From contig SUUI01000001.1 of NCBI GenBank assembly GCA_015062605.1, positions 124,001-188,000 of the forward strand: a stretch of DNA of 64,000 nucleotides, given 5' to 3'. The translations under genes were made by a program, and so were the position numbers. Below, in pieces: positions 24,770-34,672 of the stretch (position 1 is the first letter of the stretch; every line of letters begins with the position of its first letter). Below the pieces are notes generated by a model. It was not told where the DNA came from and made no database searches. It was given only the letters and a program-made list of their open reading frames with translations. Source of the stretch: Eggerthellaceae bacterium. GTDB taxonomy: Bacteria; Actinomycetota; Coriobacteriia; Coriobacteriales; Eggerthellaceae.

Positions 24770-25825
24770 TTATAATGCCGAAATCGTCTCCATCAGGGCA
24801 TCGACGATGAGATCTTCGGGTACCTTTTTCACCACTTCCCCGTTCACGAACACGACACCCGATCCGTCACCGCACGCAACGCCAGCATCCGCATCCGAAG
24901 CTTCGCCGGGACCGTTGACGACGCATCCCATGACAGCGACTTTCAGAGGCTTTTCAACGAAAGCAAGCTTTTCCTCGACCTGCTTCGCCAAGCCGATCAG
25001 ATCGACTTGGCACCGACCGCATGTCGGGCAGCTGATCAACTCAGGACCTCGGGCACGCAATGACAGGGCCGAAAGCAAAGTCCAGCACGCACGCACCTCG
25101 AGTACGGGATCATCGGTCAACGAGATACGCAAGGTGTCGCCGATGCCCTCTTCGAGCAAGATGCCCAAACCGCTAGCAGATTTGATCAGGCCCTGGAATG
25201 CCGTGCCGGCTTCCGTAACGCCGATGTGCAACGGAACCTGGGGAATCATGCTTGCGAGTAAGCGGTTCGTTTCGATGATGGCTTGCACATCATGAGCCTT
25301 CGCGGAAACGACGATGTCGGTAAACCCACGGTTCTCAAAATGCGCTACGTAATCAGCCGCAGACTGCGCAAGCTTTTGCGGGAGGGTCAGATCATCCCGC
25401 TTCTTAAGCTCAGGGTCGAGCGATCCCGCATTCACTCCGATGCGAATGGGGATATGCACCTGCTTGGCAGCATCGATTACCTCGTTCGTTTTCTCAAGGC
25501 CTCCGATATTTCCCGGGTTGATACGCAGCTTCGCCGCGCCGCGCAAGGCGGCTTGTACGGCTATCTCGGCACTGAAATGCACGTCGGCAACCACAGGAAG
25601 CGGAGATTTAGCGCAGACAGCTTCGAATGCATCGAGGCAATCCTTACGCGGAATCGCCATGCGGACGACCTCGCAACCTGCTTCAGCAAGCGCATCGATC
25701 TGACGCAGGTTCGCATCAACATCGGTTGCTTTCGCATTGAGCATCGATTGCACGACGATGGGAGCACCGCCACCCATGGGTACGGAGCCGACCATGACCT
25801 GGCGCGTGAGCTCATGTGGTTTCAT
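24770..25825 (-). CDS. ispG: 4-hydroxy-3-methylbut-2-en-1-yl diphosphate synthase
   Basis: 351 residues. IspG catalyses the penultimate MEP step, reducing cyclic MEcPP to HMBPP. The N-terminal TIM barrel has VGSVPMGGGAPIVVQSML and RINPGNIGG. The C-terminal half has the 4Fe-4S ligands in SCPTCGRC (about 261-268) and GCVVNGPGE with the catalytic Glu. AAGGGG precedes the ATG. It is the last gene of the pyrH-frr-uppS-cdsA-dxr-M50-ispG cluster. Confidence 0.97.
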   Translation of the reverse strand: MKPHELTRQVMVGSVPMGGGAPIVVQSMLNAKATDVDANLRQIDALAEAGCEVVRMAIPRKDCLDAFEAVCAKSPLPVVADVHFSAEIAVQAALRGAAKLRINPGNIGGLEKTNEVIDAAKQVHIPIRIGVNAGSLDPELKKRDDLTLPQKLAQSAADYVAHFENRGFTDIVVSAKAHDVQAIIETNRLLASMIPQVPLHIGVTEAGTAFQGLIKSASGLGILLEEGIGDTLRISLTDDPVLEVRACWTLLSALSLRARGPELISCPTCGRCQVDLIGLAKQVEEKLAFVEKPLKVAVMGCVVNGPGEASDADAGVACGDGSGVVFVNGEVVKKVPEDLIVDALMETISAL

Positions 25826-25884
25826 GCGTTCCCCTTCCTTATTCCTTCATCGCGTCTTACGAGAACGCGATTCGCACATACGGG

Positions 25885-26994
25885 TTAACCCCAAAAACCC
25901 GTGAATATTCGTTGGATATCCTGACCGACCATAATGACGAACAGCCCGAGAAAGAGCGCAACGCCCGCGATGCTCAGGCCATTAAGGGCACGGAGCGAGA
26001 TGGCCCGGCGTGCGATCTTCTGATAGATTTCAACCACGAATCTGCCACCGTCAAGCGGCGGGATCGGAATGAGATTCATGATGCCCAGAGAAACCGAGAT
26101 CATAGCAGTGAACTCCAGGAGCGCGACGATACCCTGCTCGGCTGCGCTCTTCGAGATAATCGCAATGCCGATTACCGATGCCGAATTCGATACGGTTTCT
26201 GCAGCGGTCGCTGGATTGAACAAGCTTACTACCGCTTGGAAGACCATGCCGATGTATGTGAATCCAGCCTGGATAGAGCGAAGGGGATCGACGGTCACAT
26301 GGGTGATTTCACCCGACGCCGTCTCGTAGTCGAATCCGATGACCGAATAGATGAAGATGAATGCAAGGATGGCGAACAATAAGTTGACCGTGATGCCTGC
26401 AAGAAGAATGATGGTCCGCTTCCAGAATGGAAGAGAACGGTACTGCTGCTTGAATTCGCTTTGATAGAGAGCTTCGGCATCGGCAACCTCGCGTGGCTCG
26501 CCTAAAGCATACGGCCGAGGAACGGCGCGTCCGGCACGCTCCGCATCGCGGATCTGCTTCTTTGTGGGTGTGACCTCCATGGCCTTGTATGCTTGCACAG
26601 CATCCTTGCGCTTCGGACCAACGGCGCTCCCCCACTCGACAAGCTCAACAAGCGCCTCCTCGGCATCATCGGCCGAGATATGAAGGTCATCCGCAATTTG
26701 CTCGGCAGTTGCGCTTCCCCTGAGAAACAGCGCCGCGAGAGCCGACTTAAGATGCGGATGTATCTCCCCTGGCTCCATGCCGCACACGCGCGCATATCCT
26801 CCAAGCGGCACGCAAGTCACACCGAATCGCGTTTCCCCGTGCTTAAAGCCGATAGATGGGCCGGGAAGCCCAAGCATGAACTCGCTCACGCGCACACCGA
26901 ACGCGCGCGAAGCAAGATAGTGCCCTCCTTCATGGATGAACACCAATAGGCCCAAAACGATGGTGCCGTATACTATCATGAGGATGACGTCCAT
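25885..26994 (-). CDS. M50 site-2 protease family protein (RseP-like, apparently without PDZ domain)
   Basis: 369 residues. It has the zinc motif HEGGH (21-25) in the first membrane segment and a second motif, NLIPIPPLDGGR, near 300. RseP-type enzymes cut membrane anti-sigma factors or signal peptides within the bilayer. Two features are odd. Between the first two membrane segments is a helix-rich insert (about 85-180), with SATAEQIADDLHISADDAEEAL resembling a winged-helix. No PDZ domain is evident between segments two and three, where RseP and Rip1 carry one. It lies between dxr and ispG, the usual place for rseP. Confidence 0.88.
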   Translation of the reverse strand: MDVILMIVYGTIVLGLLVFIHEGGHYLASRAFGVRVSEFMLGLPGPSIGFKHGETRFGVTCVPLGGYARVCGMEPGEIHPHLKSALAALFLRGSATAEQIADDLHISADDAEEALVELVEWGSAVGPKRKDAVQAYKAMEVTPTKKQIRDAERAGRAVPRPYALGEPREVADAEALYQSEFKQQYRSLPFWKRTIILLAGITVNLLFAILAFIFIYSVIGFDYETASGEITHVTVDPLRSIQAGFTYIGMVFQAVVSLFNPATAAETVSNSASVIGIAIISKSAAEQGIVALLEFTAMISVSLGIMNLIPIPPLDGGRFVVEIYQKIARRAISLRALNGLSIAGVALFLGLFVIMVGQDIQRIFTGFWG

Positions 26995-27046
26995 GAATAC
27001 TATCCCTTATGATGCGCGCATCCGCCTGCCGCAGTCGCGTTTTCCG

Positions 27047-28249
27047 TTATTTCTTAACCTGATGGGACAAAAGCCATGTGTTCGCATTGAATCTGGCCCA
27101 GTTGTCCAAACCCTCGAGTTGTTCGATGGATTCGACTTCTTGAACACCCAGCTGCATGTGCGCCTCCATGATGGAAGTCACGCACTCTCCAATCTGCATG
27201 AAACCGCAGCTCTTATTCAAGAAGGCCGTGACCGCAACCTCGTTCGCCGCATTCATAACGCACGGAAGCGTACCGCCGCGGCGACCTGCGTATAGAGCAG
27301 CTCGCAGGCATTCGAACGTATCCCAATCGGGCTCTTCGAATTCAATCGATCCGAGCTTGCAGAAATCCATCGGCTCCACGGGTGCGCTCCACCTGTCAGG
27401 ATATGAGAGCGCATACTGAATCGGAATGCGCATGTCGGTCGGCCCCATGTGGGCCTTCACGCTGCCATCGCAGTATTCGACCATAGAATGGACGGCGCTT
27501 TGCGGTTGGATGACGACCTGTATCTTCGTGAACGGCATGTCGTACAGCCAGCTTGCCTCGATCAGCTCAAGGCCTTTGTTCATCAGGGTCGCCGAATCGA
27601 TGGTTATCTTCTTTCCCATGTTCCATGTGGGATGACCAAGCGCCTGCTCTGGAGTCACGCGGACCAGATCTTCCGCTTTCCAACCGCGGAATGGACCGCC
27701 CGAAGCAGTCAACCACAAATTGGAAACCTTGCTCATGTCCTCACCGATGAGGCATTGATAGATGGCGCCATGCTCCGAATCGATGGGAACGATAGCGCCG
27801 CTCACACCGCAGCTTGCTGCCGAAGCTCGCGCCATTGGCATCAAGAGCTCGCCTGCAACGACGAGCGATTCCTTGTTTGCAAGCGCGAGCACTTTGCCCG
27901 CCTTGAGCGCGTTATAGCTCGAGCGCATGCCCGCAGCACCTGAAACCGCATTCACTATGATGTCTGCTTCGGGTAAAGAAGCCAACTCGGCAACTGCCTT
28001 GCTGCCGCATTCTGCCCTGCCATCAAACCCCGTAACCCTTGCATCATCCTTCATCATGTATCGACCGATAGCCACGTTCTTGACACCGAATTCATGAGCT
28101 TGCGCAAGCAAGGTGTCCACGTCACCGTAAACCGAAAGGCCGACGACCTGCAGCTTGTCGGGATGCTGGCGAACGACATCGAGCGTCTGTAAACCGATGG
28201 AACCCGTCGAGCCTAAAACGACGATTCTCTTCTTTTGCGATTCTTCCAT
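27047..28249 (-). CDS. dxr: 1-deoxy-D-xylulose 5-phosphate reductoisomerase
   Basis: 400 residues from the chosen start. Dxr converts DXP to MEP, the first committed MEP step, with NADPH. Motifs are VLGSTGSIG for NADPH near the N-terminus, ALANKESLV, the metal site SEHGAIYQCL and the SASGGPFRGW-like TASGGPFRGW loop. I chose the ATG at 28249 because AAGGG lies about 6 bases upstream; the earlier ATG six codons before has no ribosome site. It lies between cdsA and the M50 protease gene. Confidence 0.97.
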   Translation of the reverse strand: MEESQKKRIVVLGSTGSIGLQTLDVVRQHPDKLQVVGLSVYGDVDTLLAQAHEFGVKNVAIGRYMMKDDARVTGFDGRAECGSKAVAELASLPEADIIVNAVSGAAGMRSSYNALKAGKVLALANKESLVVAGELLMPMARASAASCGVSGAIVPIDSEHGAIYQCLIGEDMSKVSNLWLTASGGPFRGWKAEDLVRVTPEQALGHPTWNMGKKITIDSATLMNKGLELIEASWLYDMPFTKIQVVIQPQSAVHSMVEYCDGSVKAHMGPTDMRIPIQYALSYPDRWSAPVEPMDFCKLGSIEFEEPDWDTFECLRAALYAGRRGGTLPCVMNAANEVAVTAFLNKSCGFMQIGECVTSIMEAHMQLGVQEVESIEQLEGLDNWARFNANTWLLSHQVKK

Positions 28250-28327
28250 GGTGTTTCCCTTCTTCATCGGAAAAACGCTAGATAAGTTGACCGGATGAGC
28301 GTGATCCTTGCGTTTAGAAACCCACTC

Positions 28328-29365
28328 TTACATGAAGTAGAACGTGTAGGGTATGCATTGGAATACGAGCAGCAAGAAGGCAGCGGTCACTGCAGCTAAG
28401 AACATGGAGTCGGTGCGATCAAGCAATCCACCATGGCCGGGCATGATGGTTCCAGAATCCTTAAAGCCCGCATTGCGTTTGATACGCGATTCGGCCAAGT
28501 CACCCAAAACGCTCATAACGCCGCAGACAACACCGAAGAGGATGGCTTGCCCGATGGTGATCTCGACACCAGGAATCAGAACGCAAACGCTCCACGTCAG
28601 GCAGGAACCGAAAAGGCCGCCGATTAGGCCTTCCCAGCTTTTCTTCGGGCTGATGCGCGGAGCCATTTTATGTTTGCCGAACTTGCTACCAACCAGATAC
28701 GCGAATCCATCATTGATCCACACGCTGGCGAAAACGATAAGGGCGAGCACGCCTCCCCACGGGAATTCTAACGATGCGCGGACGAGCACGAGGCTAGAAA
28801 GCAGCAAGCCCGTATATGTTGCCCCGAAGAAGCTGACGCATACGTCAGCGATTCGGGCACGCAAGAAGAAAACGTACCATACGATGAGCGCAACGAGCAG
28901 GGCGATGCTCAGCACCATCACTCCTGCAAGACCCCAAAGATACATGCATGGTGGATACAGTACGGCGCCGACGATGCCGATGAACTCATTCGGCAGTTTC
29001 GCATCTTTGCGGAGCATGTAGAAAAACTCCCCCGCAGCGATGCCCGCAGTAACCGACAGCATGAGCACCGTAGGAATGTTGCCCAAAATCAGGCACAGTA
29101 CAGTAATGCTGACGTAAATCGCACCGGTCCTCAAACGGATCTGCAGTTCGGAAGGGTTCCTGAATTTCTGAGGCGTCTTACCTAGGGCATAATTCTTCAG
29201 TCGTTCGCCACGTGTAGGCGAAGGCTCGGTCGGCTCGGCAGACGATGCTTCGTCGATACGCGGAGGATGCGCCTCGAAGAAGCTCGCCGAAGTTCGAGTG
29301 CGCCTTTTTTCTCGCTGTGGCGCGTCCTTTTCTTCTGCCTGTGGTTCTTTCTGATAATCAGCCAT
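28328..29365 (-). CDS. cdsA: Phosphatidate cytidylyltransferase
   Basis: 345 residues. It makes CDP-diacylglycerol for phospholipid synthesis at the membrane. The C-terminal two thirds have about eight hydrophobic segments and the CdsA signature (SRIKRNAGFKDSGTIMPGHGG, about 300-320, containing the metal-binding Asp). The first about 80 residues are charged and disordered, with Glu/Lys/Arg-rich sequence (AEEKDAPQREKRRTR), an extension absent from most homologues. It lies between uppS (33 bases) and dxr. Confidence 0.95.
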   Translation of the reverse strand: MADYQKEPQAEEKDAPQREKRRTRTSASFFEAHPPRIDEASSAEPTEPSPTRGERLKNYALGKTPQKFRNPSELQIRLRTGAIYVSITVLCLILGNIPTVLMLSVTAGIAAGEFFYMLRKDAKLPNEFIGIVGAVLYPPCMYLWGLAGVMVLSIALLVALIVWYVFFLRARIADVCVSFFGATYTGLLLSSLVLVRASLEFPWGGVLALIVFASVWINDGFAYLVGSKFGKHKMAPRISPKKSWEGLIGGLFGSCLTWSVCVLIPGVEITIGQAILFGVVCGVMSVLGDLAESRIKRNAGFKDSGTIMPGHGGLLDRTDSMFLAAVTAAFLLLVFQCIPYTFYFM

Positions 29366-29398
29366 TGGTTTTGCGACGTTCCTTACACAAACAACGAA

Positions 29399-30178
29399 TT
29401 AGCTATTCACGCCACCATATCGGCGGTTTCTACCTTGATAATCGAGCAATGCCCGCAAGAATTCGTACCTATCGAAATCGGGCCACAACACAGGAGTGCA
29501 ATAGAATTCGGTATAAGCAAGCTGCCATAGCAGAAAATTCGAGATGCGCATCTCACCGCTCGTACGAATGAGCAGATCCGGATCGGGAATATCAGCCGTA
29601 TACAACAAGCGGCTAAAGGATTCCTCATCAAGCGGGTCAGGTTTCTCGCCTGCCTGGACAGCCTTGACCGCAGCATCGGCATAGGCTTGCGCCGCATGCA
29701 GGATTTCGGCACGCGACCCATAGTTGACCGCGATGACCAGCGTCATACCGTCGTTATCCTTGGTTTTCTCCCATGCCTTCTGGAACGCATCGCGCGTCTT
29801 CTGCGGAAGACCGCTTGCATCACCGATAGTCATGACGCGCACATGCTCTTCATGCAGGCCGTCGAGCTCGGCGAGCATCGTGACCGCGAACAGGTTCATC
29901 AGGCCTGACACTTCATCAAGGGGCCGCTTCCAGTTCTCGGAAGAGAACGAATAGATAGTCAGGTAACGTATTCCCACATCTGAGGCCATGCGAATGCTTT
30001 CGCGTACCGCCTCGATACCTGCCTTATGCCCGAACAGGCGCTGCTTGCCGCGAATCTTCGCCCAACGACCGTTGCCATCCATGATAAGGGCAACGTGCTC
30101 GGGGATGCGTGCAAGGTCGAGCTGCGCAGGGTCGAGCCCTTCGGGAGGATCGGGGTAGATGTAGGAAAGCTCCTTCAT
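29399..30178 (-). CDS. uppS: Undecaprenyl diphosphate synthase (cis-prenyltransferase)
   Basis: 259 residues. It builds the C55 lipid carrier for cell wall synthesis from farnesyl diphosphate and IPP. Motifs are HVALIMDGNGRWA (about 28-40, catalytic Asp), GHKAGIEAVR, TIYSFSSENWKRP and the C-terminal LLIRTSGEMRISNFLLWQLAY region. It follows frr with a gap of two bases and precedes cdsA, the conserved order that couples carrier lipid to phospholipid synthesis. Confidence 0.97.
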   Translation of the reverse strand: MKELSYIYPDPPEGLDPAQLDLARIPEHVALIMDGNGRWAKIRGKQRLFGHKAGIEAVRESIRMASDVGIRYLTIYSFSSENWKRPLDEVSGLMNLFAVTMLAELDGLHEEHVRVMTIGDASGLPQKTRDAFQKAWEKTKDNDGMTLVIAVNYGSRAEILHAAQAYADAAVKAVQAGEKPDPLDEESFSRLLYTADIPDPDLLIRTSGEMRISNFLLWQLAYTEFYCTPVLWPDFDRYEFLRALLDYQGRNRRYGGVNS

Positions 30179-30180
30179 GC

Positions 30181-30738
30181 TTAGATTTCCATCAGCTCCG
30201 CTTCTTTTTTCTTGTACAGCGTGTCGATTTCAGCAATGTACTTATCGGTCAGCTTCTGGACTTCCTTTTCGAGGCGGCTCTGCTCGTCCTCGGGCATAGC
30301 ATCGTTCTTGCCGGCCTTGTCGATGGCGTTATTCGCATCACGGCGTACGTTACGAACGGCAACGCGCGCCTCTTCCGCATACGCCTTGCATTGCTTGGCG
30401 AGCTCGCGACGACGCTCCTCGGTTAATTGCGGGAACGGGAGACGGATGCACATGCCATCGTTCGAGGGGTTAACGCCCAGATCGCTTGCGATGATCGCCT
30501 TTTCGATGGATTTCAGCGTTGTCTTGTCCCATGGCTCGATGACCAGAAGATGCGCATCGGGCGTTTTGACGGCAGCCATCTGGTTCACTGGAGTGGGAAC
30601 ACCGTAATAGTCGACCCTGATGCGATCGAGCACCATGGCGTTCGCGCGACCCGTGCGGACAGCTCCGAAGTTGTCGCTTAACGCGGAAATGGTTTTCAAC
30701 ATATGCTCTTCGGCATTTTCAAGAATCTCGTGTGCCAT
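30181..30738 (-). CDS. frr: Ribosome recycling factor
   Basis: 185 residues, normal length. RRF, with EF-G, splits post-termination ribosomes. Motifs are RTGRANAMVLDRIRVDYYG (about 29-47), IRLPFPQLTEERRRELAKQ and the long three-helix bundle to the C-terminus. It follows pyrH by 15 bases and precedes uppS by 2, the conserved pyrH-frr-uppS-cdsA order. Confidence 0.98.
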   Translation of the reverse strand: MAHEILENAEEHMLKTISALSDNFGAVRTGRANAMVLDRIRVDYYGVPTPVNQMAAVKTPDAHLLVIEPWDKTTLKSIEKAIIASDLGVNPSNDGMCIRLPFPQLTEERRRELAKQCKAYAEEARVAVRNVRRDANNAIDKAGKNDAMPEDEQSRLEKEVQKLTDKYIAEIDTLYKKKEAELMEI

Positions 30739-30753
30739 CGCTTTTCCTTTCTC

Positions 30754-31470
30754 CTACTCCACTATGGTGCCGACGTTCTCGCCGCGAAGGGCACGTTCGA
30801 TATTGCCTTCGGCGGCGAGATTGAACACCATCATGCGCATGTTGTTGTCCATGCACAACGAGGTTGCTGTCGTATCCATGACGTGCAGTCCCTTATTGAG
30901 CACATCCATATAGCTTAGCTTGTCAAACTTGACCGCATCGGGATTCTTCATCGGGTCGCTGTCGTACACGCCATCGACCTTCGTCGCTTTCATGAGGATT
31001 TCCGCATCGAGTTCGCATGCACGCAACGCAGCGGTGGTATCGGTGGTGAAATAGGGATTGCCTGTACCTGCGGCGAGGATGACGACACGCCCCTTCTCCA
31101 GATGGCCGATTGCTCGACGACGGATGTACGACTCACAGACCTGTTGCATGGTGATCGCGCTTTGCACCCGCGTTTCAACGCCATGACGCTCGAATGCGTC
31201 TTGCAAGGCAAGCGCATTCATCACGGTGGCAAGCATGCCCATATAATCGGCTTGGGCACGATCCATCCCCTCGGCGCTCGCGGAAAGACCTCGGAAAATG
31301 TTGCCGCCGCCCACGACCACAGCGAGCTGAACTCCCCCGTGGACGATCGTGGCAATCTGCTCTGCGAGATCGTTCACGACGCGAGGATCGATTCCGTAAC
31401 CCGCGTCGCCTGCTAAAGCCTCGCCAGACAATTTGAGCAAAACGCGCTTATAGCAATACTCTTCGGCCAT
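30754..31470 (-). CDS. pyrH: Uridylate kinase
   Basis: 238 residues, normal for bacterial hexameric UMP kinases of the amino acid kinase fold. Motifs are [14 protein letters not shown] (about 8-22), [10 protein letters not shown], the UMP-contacting [18 protein letters not shown] and [10 protein letters not shown]. It converts UMP to UDP. AGGAGG precedes the ATG by about 12 bases. It is the first gene of the pyrH-frr-uppS-cdsA-dxr-M50-ispG run; rpsB and tsf, frequent upstream partners, are not next to it. Confidence 0.98.
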   Translation of the reverse strand: MAEEYCYKRVLLKLSGEALAGDAGYGIDPRVVNDLAEQIATIVHGGVQLAVVVGGGNIFRGLSASAEGMDRAQADYMGMLATVMNALALQDAFERHGVETRVQSAITMQQVCESYIRRRAIGHLEKGRVVILAAGTGNPYFTTDTTAALRACELDAEILMKATKVDGVYDSDPMKNPDAVKFDKLSYMDVLNKGLHVMDTTATSLCMDNNMRMMVFNLAAEGNIERALRGENVGTIVE

Positions 31471-31607
31471 AGTGCGAAAACCTCCTCAGATAGCTCGATT
31501 AAGGCATCCGTATTATTTTACCTGAAAACGTTTCGCTGCGACCCCTGCATGCACCCTTTCTTGCTGTTTTTTCAAACATGCTTCAGTGCTCCACGCGAAC
31601 GAAGAAA

Positions 31608-31636
31608 CGGCGCACCTGGCAATGCCAGATGCGCCG
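31608..31636 (-). terminator. Terminator of the HtrA-family gene
   Basis: On the minus strand CGGCGCA-CTGGCA stems pair with TGCCAGG-TGCGCCG, interrupted by one mismatch, followed by TTTCTT. It lies 27 bases past the stop of the protease gene. Confidence 0.85.
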
Positions 31637-31662
31637 GGAATCAACGTTTGCAATAATGCGCC

Positions 31663-33012
31663 TTACGGACGCGGTCCTCCTTTGAAGAACGAGGAGGCAT
31701 CGCGTTCAGAGCCGGATGACTCGGCTTTCCCTCCGCTTTCGCCGAGCGTGACGGACAAATCGAGCGACTTGCCATCGCGATTGATGCCAAGCGTAACCGT
31801 GTCGCCAGGATTGCAGGCGCGCACGAAAACCATCACGTCACTTGACGATTCAACCTTCGAACCGTTGAATGACACGATGATGTCTCCTGGCTGAAGGCCG
31901 GCATCCGCTGCCCCCGTCCCCTCGTTCACCGAGGCAACATAAGCGCCGGTGGTAGCAGAAAGCCCATTGCGCTGCGCCACTGAAGGAGTCACCGACGAAA
32001 GTGAAACTCCGAGCTGCGCATGAGTTGGCGTCTCGCCTTTGATGAGTTTCTCGGCTAAGGGGATTGCGTAGTTAACGGGAATCGCGAAGCCAACACCAGA
32101 ATAGTTGCCCGAATACGAGGTGATGAGCGTGTTGATACCGATGAGCTCACCGTTGCTGTTCACGAGCGCGCCACCCGAATTGCCGGGGTTGATGGCGGCA
32201 TCGGTCTGGATCATGTTCGCGTAGATGGTGGTTTCCCCTGTCGTGCTGTCGGCCATCACTTGAGAGCGGCTCGTCGCCGAGACGACGCCTGTCGCAACGG
32301 ATTGCTCGAGGCCGAAGGGGCTGCCGATAGTCATGACCCATTCGCCAATATGCAAGGCATCCGAATCTCCGATTTCAATCGGCGTGAGCCCCGACGCTCC
32401 TTGGGCTTTGATGACCGCGATGTCGGAGCTGGAGTCATATCCTACGACCTCCGCTTCGAACTCGTCACCGCCAACGGTAACGATCAAGGCATCGGAATCT
32501 GCAACCACGTGGTAGTTCGTGATGATGTAACCATCCTCGGTAAGCACGACACCGCTTCCGAGCGAGGATTGGGTCAGCGTCGATGATTGGGAATCGCTGC
32601 TACCCTGACCACCATATCCGTAGCCGTAATAGCCATAGCCACCCCGCGATGACTCGCGCGTGTATACATCGATTGCGGCAATGGAGGGAAGAGCCTTCTC
32701 TGCAACTGCCTCGGCAAGCGTCGCGCTCTCGCCTTCAACCGTGATAGTCGATGCGGACGAGCCTGATCCGACCGAAACCGTCGTACCTTTTGCGCCAAAC
32801 AAATCGCTAATGGCGCTTGGAAGCACGTCGAAATGCTTGGCAGCAGCAAGACCGCCGGTTCCAAGTGCGAGAGCAACCAAAGCGCCTGCGAAAGCGGTAA
32901 AGAAAACGCGCACGCCGCTTATAGGCTTCTTGGTCTTTTGCGGAGCCTCGGTAGCGAAATCAAACTGATTGTCCGTCGCCTCGTTGAAATAGTTGCTTTC
33001 GTTTTCAGCCAT
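31663..33012 (-). CDS. HtrA/DegP-like S1C serine protease with PDZ domain
   Basis: 449 residues from the chosen start. After about 33 cytoplasmic residues comes one membrane segment (34-58). The chymotrypsin-fold catalytic triad is H168 (TNYHVV), D198 (SSSDIAV) and S279 (NPGNSGGAL). A tract of Gly/Tyr (GGYGYYGYGYGG) precedes the protease domain. A PDZ domain spans about 345-425 (GAADAGLQPGDIIVSFNG). It is an extracytoplasmic quality-control protease. The ATG at 33012 has AAGGAG 11 bases upstream; a longer frame at 33156 lacks support. It is divergent from lysA. Confidence 0.95.
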   Translation of the reverse strand: MAENESNYFNEATDNQFDFATEAPQKTKKPISGVRVFFTAFAGALVALALGTGGLAAAKHFDVLPSAISDLFGAKGTTVSVGSGSSASTITVEGESATLAEAVAEKALPSIAAIDVYTRESSRGGYGYYGYGYGGQGSSDSQSSTLTQSSLGSGVVLTEDGYIITNYHVVADSDALIVTVGGDEFEAEVVGYDSSSDIAVIKAQGASGLTPIEIGDSDALHIGEWVMTIGSPFGLEQSVATGVVSATSRSQVMADSTTGETTIYANMIQTDAAINPGNSGGALVNSNGELIGINTLITSYSGNYSGVGFAIPVNYAIPLAEKLIKGETPTHAQLGVSLSSVTPSVAQRNGLSATTGAYVASVNEGTGAADAGLQPGDIIVSFNGSKVESSSDVMVFVRACNPGDTVTLGINRDGKSLDLSVTLGESGGKAESSGSERDASSFFKGGPRP

Positions 33013-33241
33013 GTGATGTTGCTCCTTGCATATTCCTTTACGAGAATCCCATGCAGGTCGTTCTCGAAGTTTATTGCTATATACCTTAGCTAGGTTACGA
33101 TACCACGAAGCACCCTTTCCGTAAAAAATCCCAGAATAATGCCACCTTCCATCCATGAAACGTTCAAACAGGACAGGAGAAAACCTTTAAAGATGCTAGA
33201 CTGTGCGCATCCATCGCCTACCAATGAGGGAAGGAACGATC

Positions 33242-34600
33242 ATGTCGCTTGCTGCATCTGATAGAAGCAAACAGCCCGACAATCGCACCGCAATGGAGCT
33301 CGGCAAGGTGCTGCCGAAGACCGCTGAGGTGCACGACGGCCACCTGTTTATCGGCGGCGTTGATATGGTGGAGCTGGCTAAGCAGCAGGGCACCGCACTT
33401 TACGTGTTCGATCAAGCTGATCTCGAGGACCGCATGCGCACGTTCCGCAGCGCGTTCGAAAGCCGTTACCCCAACAGCGGCATCATCTTCGCTTCGAAGG
33501 CTTTCCAAAACAAGGAAATGGTCCGGCTTCTAGCACAAGAAGGGCTGTATATGGACTCCTCGGGCGGCGGTGAGCTTGCTTGCGCACTTGCATGCGGTTA
33601 CGACCCGAAGGACGTGTTTTTGCATGGCAACAATAAAACAGAGCGCGAATTGCGCGAAGCTATCGAGGCAGGCGTTGGCCGCATCATCATAGATAGCCGT
33701 ATCGAGCTTGCGCGCATCTCCCGCATCGCTGGTGAACTCGGTGTTGTTCAGCCCATCTATATGCGCATCACACCTGGCGTCGAAGCAGATACGCATGATT
33801 ACATCATCACCGGCTCAGAGGATTCCAAATTCGGATTCACCATCGGCATGGATGATTTCGCTTTCCGCTGCGTTGCAGACGTGCTGGCAGCGCCAAATGT
33901 TGAGCTTAAGGGTTTCCATTGTCATATCGGTTCTCAGATCTTCGATCTGTCATCGTTTAGAGAAGCGGCATTCATCATGGTCGAGTTCATGGCCCGCGTG
34001 AATCGCGAGTACGGACTGTCGCTCGACGAGTTGGATTTGGGCGGCGGACTTGGCATCGCTTATAAGGCAGAGGATAATCCGCCATCAATCGATGATTTCG
34101 CAGAGATGACCACAACGGCTGTCCGCGATGCTTGCGCGCAATTCGGTTTGCCGCTGCCGCGCTTGTATGTGGAACCAGGACGCAGCCTTGTGGCAAATCC
34201 TGGTGTAACGCTCTACACCATCGGCATCATGAAAACGCTACCGGATATCCGCAAGTACGTCGCTATCGACGGCGGTATGTCCGACAACATCCGCACGGCA
34301 CTGTATGGTGCAAGCTATGAGCCTGTCATAGCGAATAAAGCAGACCAACCACGTACTGAGATCATCACGCTGTGCGGAAAGCACTGCGAGAGCGGCGATG
34401 TGGTAGTCGTCGATATGCCCATCCAGACGCCTGAGGTCGGCGATATCGTCTGCGTGTTCTGCACGGGCGCATATTGTTATACAATGTCGAGTACTTATAA
34501 CGGACAACCGCGTCCAGCCATCGTGTTCGTAAAAGACGGCAAGGCACGCGTGGTAACCAGACGCGAAACCTATGAAGATCTGATGGCTCGCGATTTGTAA
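33242..34600 (+). CDS. lysA: Diaminopimelate decarboxylase
   Basis: 452 residues from the chosen start. LysA makes L-lysine from meso-diaminopimelate with PLP. K86 in FASKAF is the cofactor lysine. The family motifs HCHIGSQI, DLGGGLGIAY, EPGRSLVANPG and LCGKHCESGDVV (active-site Cys) are all present. The ATG at 33242 has GGAAGGA upstream; the frame extends 13 codons earlier without support. The next gene, hom, also belongs to the aspartate pathway, so the two are likely cotranscribed with a 72-base gap. Confidence 0.96.
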   Translation: MSLAASDRSKQPDNRTAMELGKVLPKTAEVHDGHLFIGGVDMVELAKQQGTALYVFDQADLEDRMRTFRSAFESRYPNSGIIFASKAFQNKEMVRLLAQEGLYMDSSGGGELACALACGYDPKDVFLHGNNKTERELREAIEAGVGRIIIDSRIELARISRIAGELGVVQPIYMRITPGVEADTHDYIITGSEDSKFGFTIGMDDFAFRCVADVLAAPNVELKGFHCHIGSQIFDLSSFREAAFIMVEFMARVNREYGLSLDELDLGGGLGIAYKAEDNPPSIDDFAEMTTTAVRDACAQFGLPLPRLYVEPGRSLVANPGVTLYTIGIMKTLPDIRKYVAIDGGMSDNIRTALYGASYEPVIANKADQPRTEIITLCGKHCESGDVVVVDMPIQTPEVGDIVCVFCTGAYCYTMSSTYNGQPRPAIVFVKDGKARVVTRRETYEDLMARDL

Positions 34601-34672
34601 ATCCGGTAAGCATAGTAACAACGCCGATTAGTGCGCATGCAGCAAACGGCGAGACAGTAGAAGGAGACGAAC

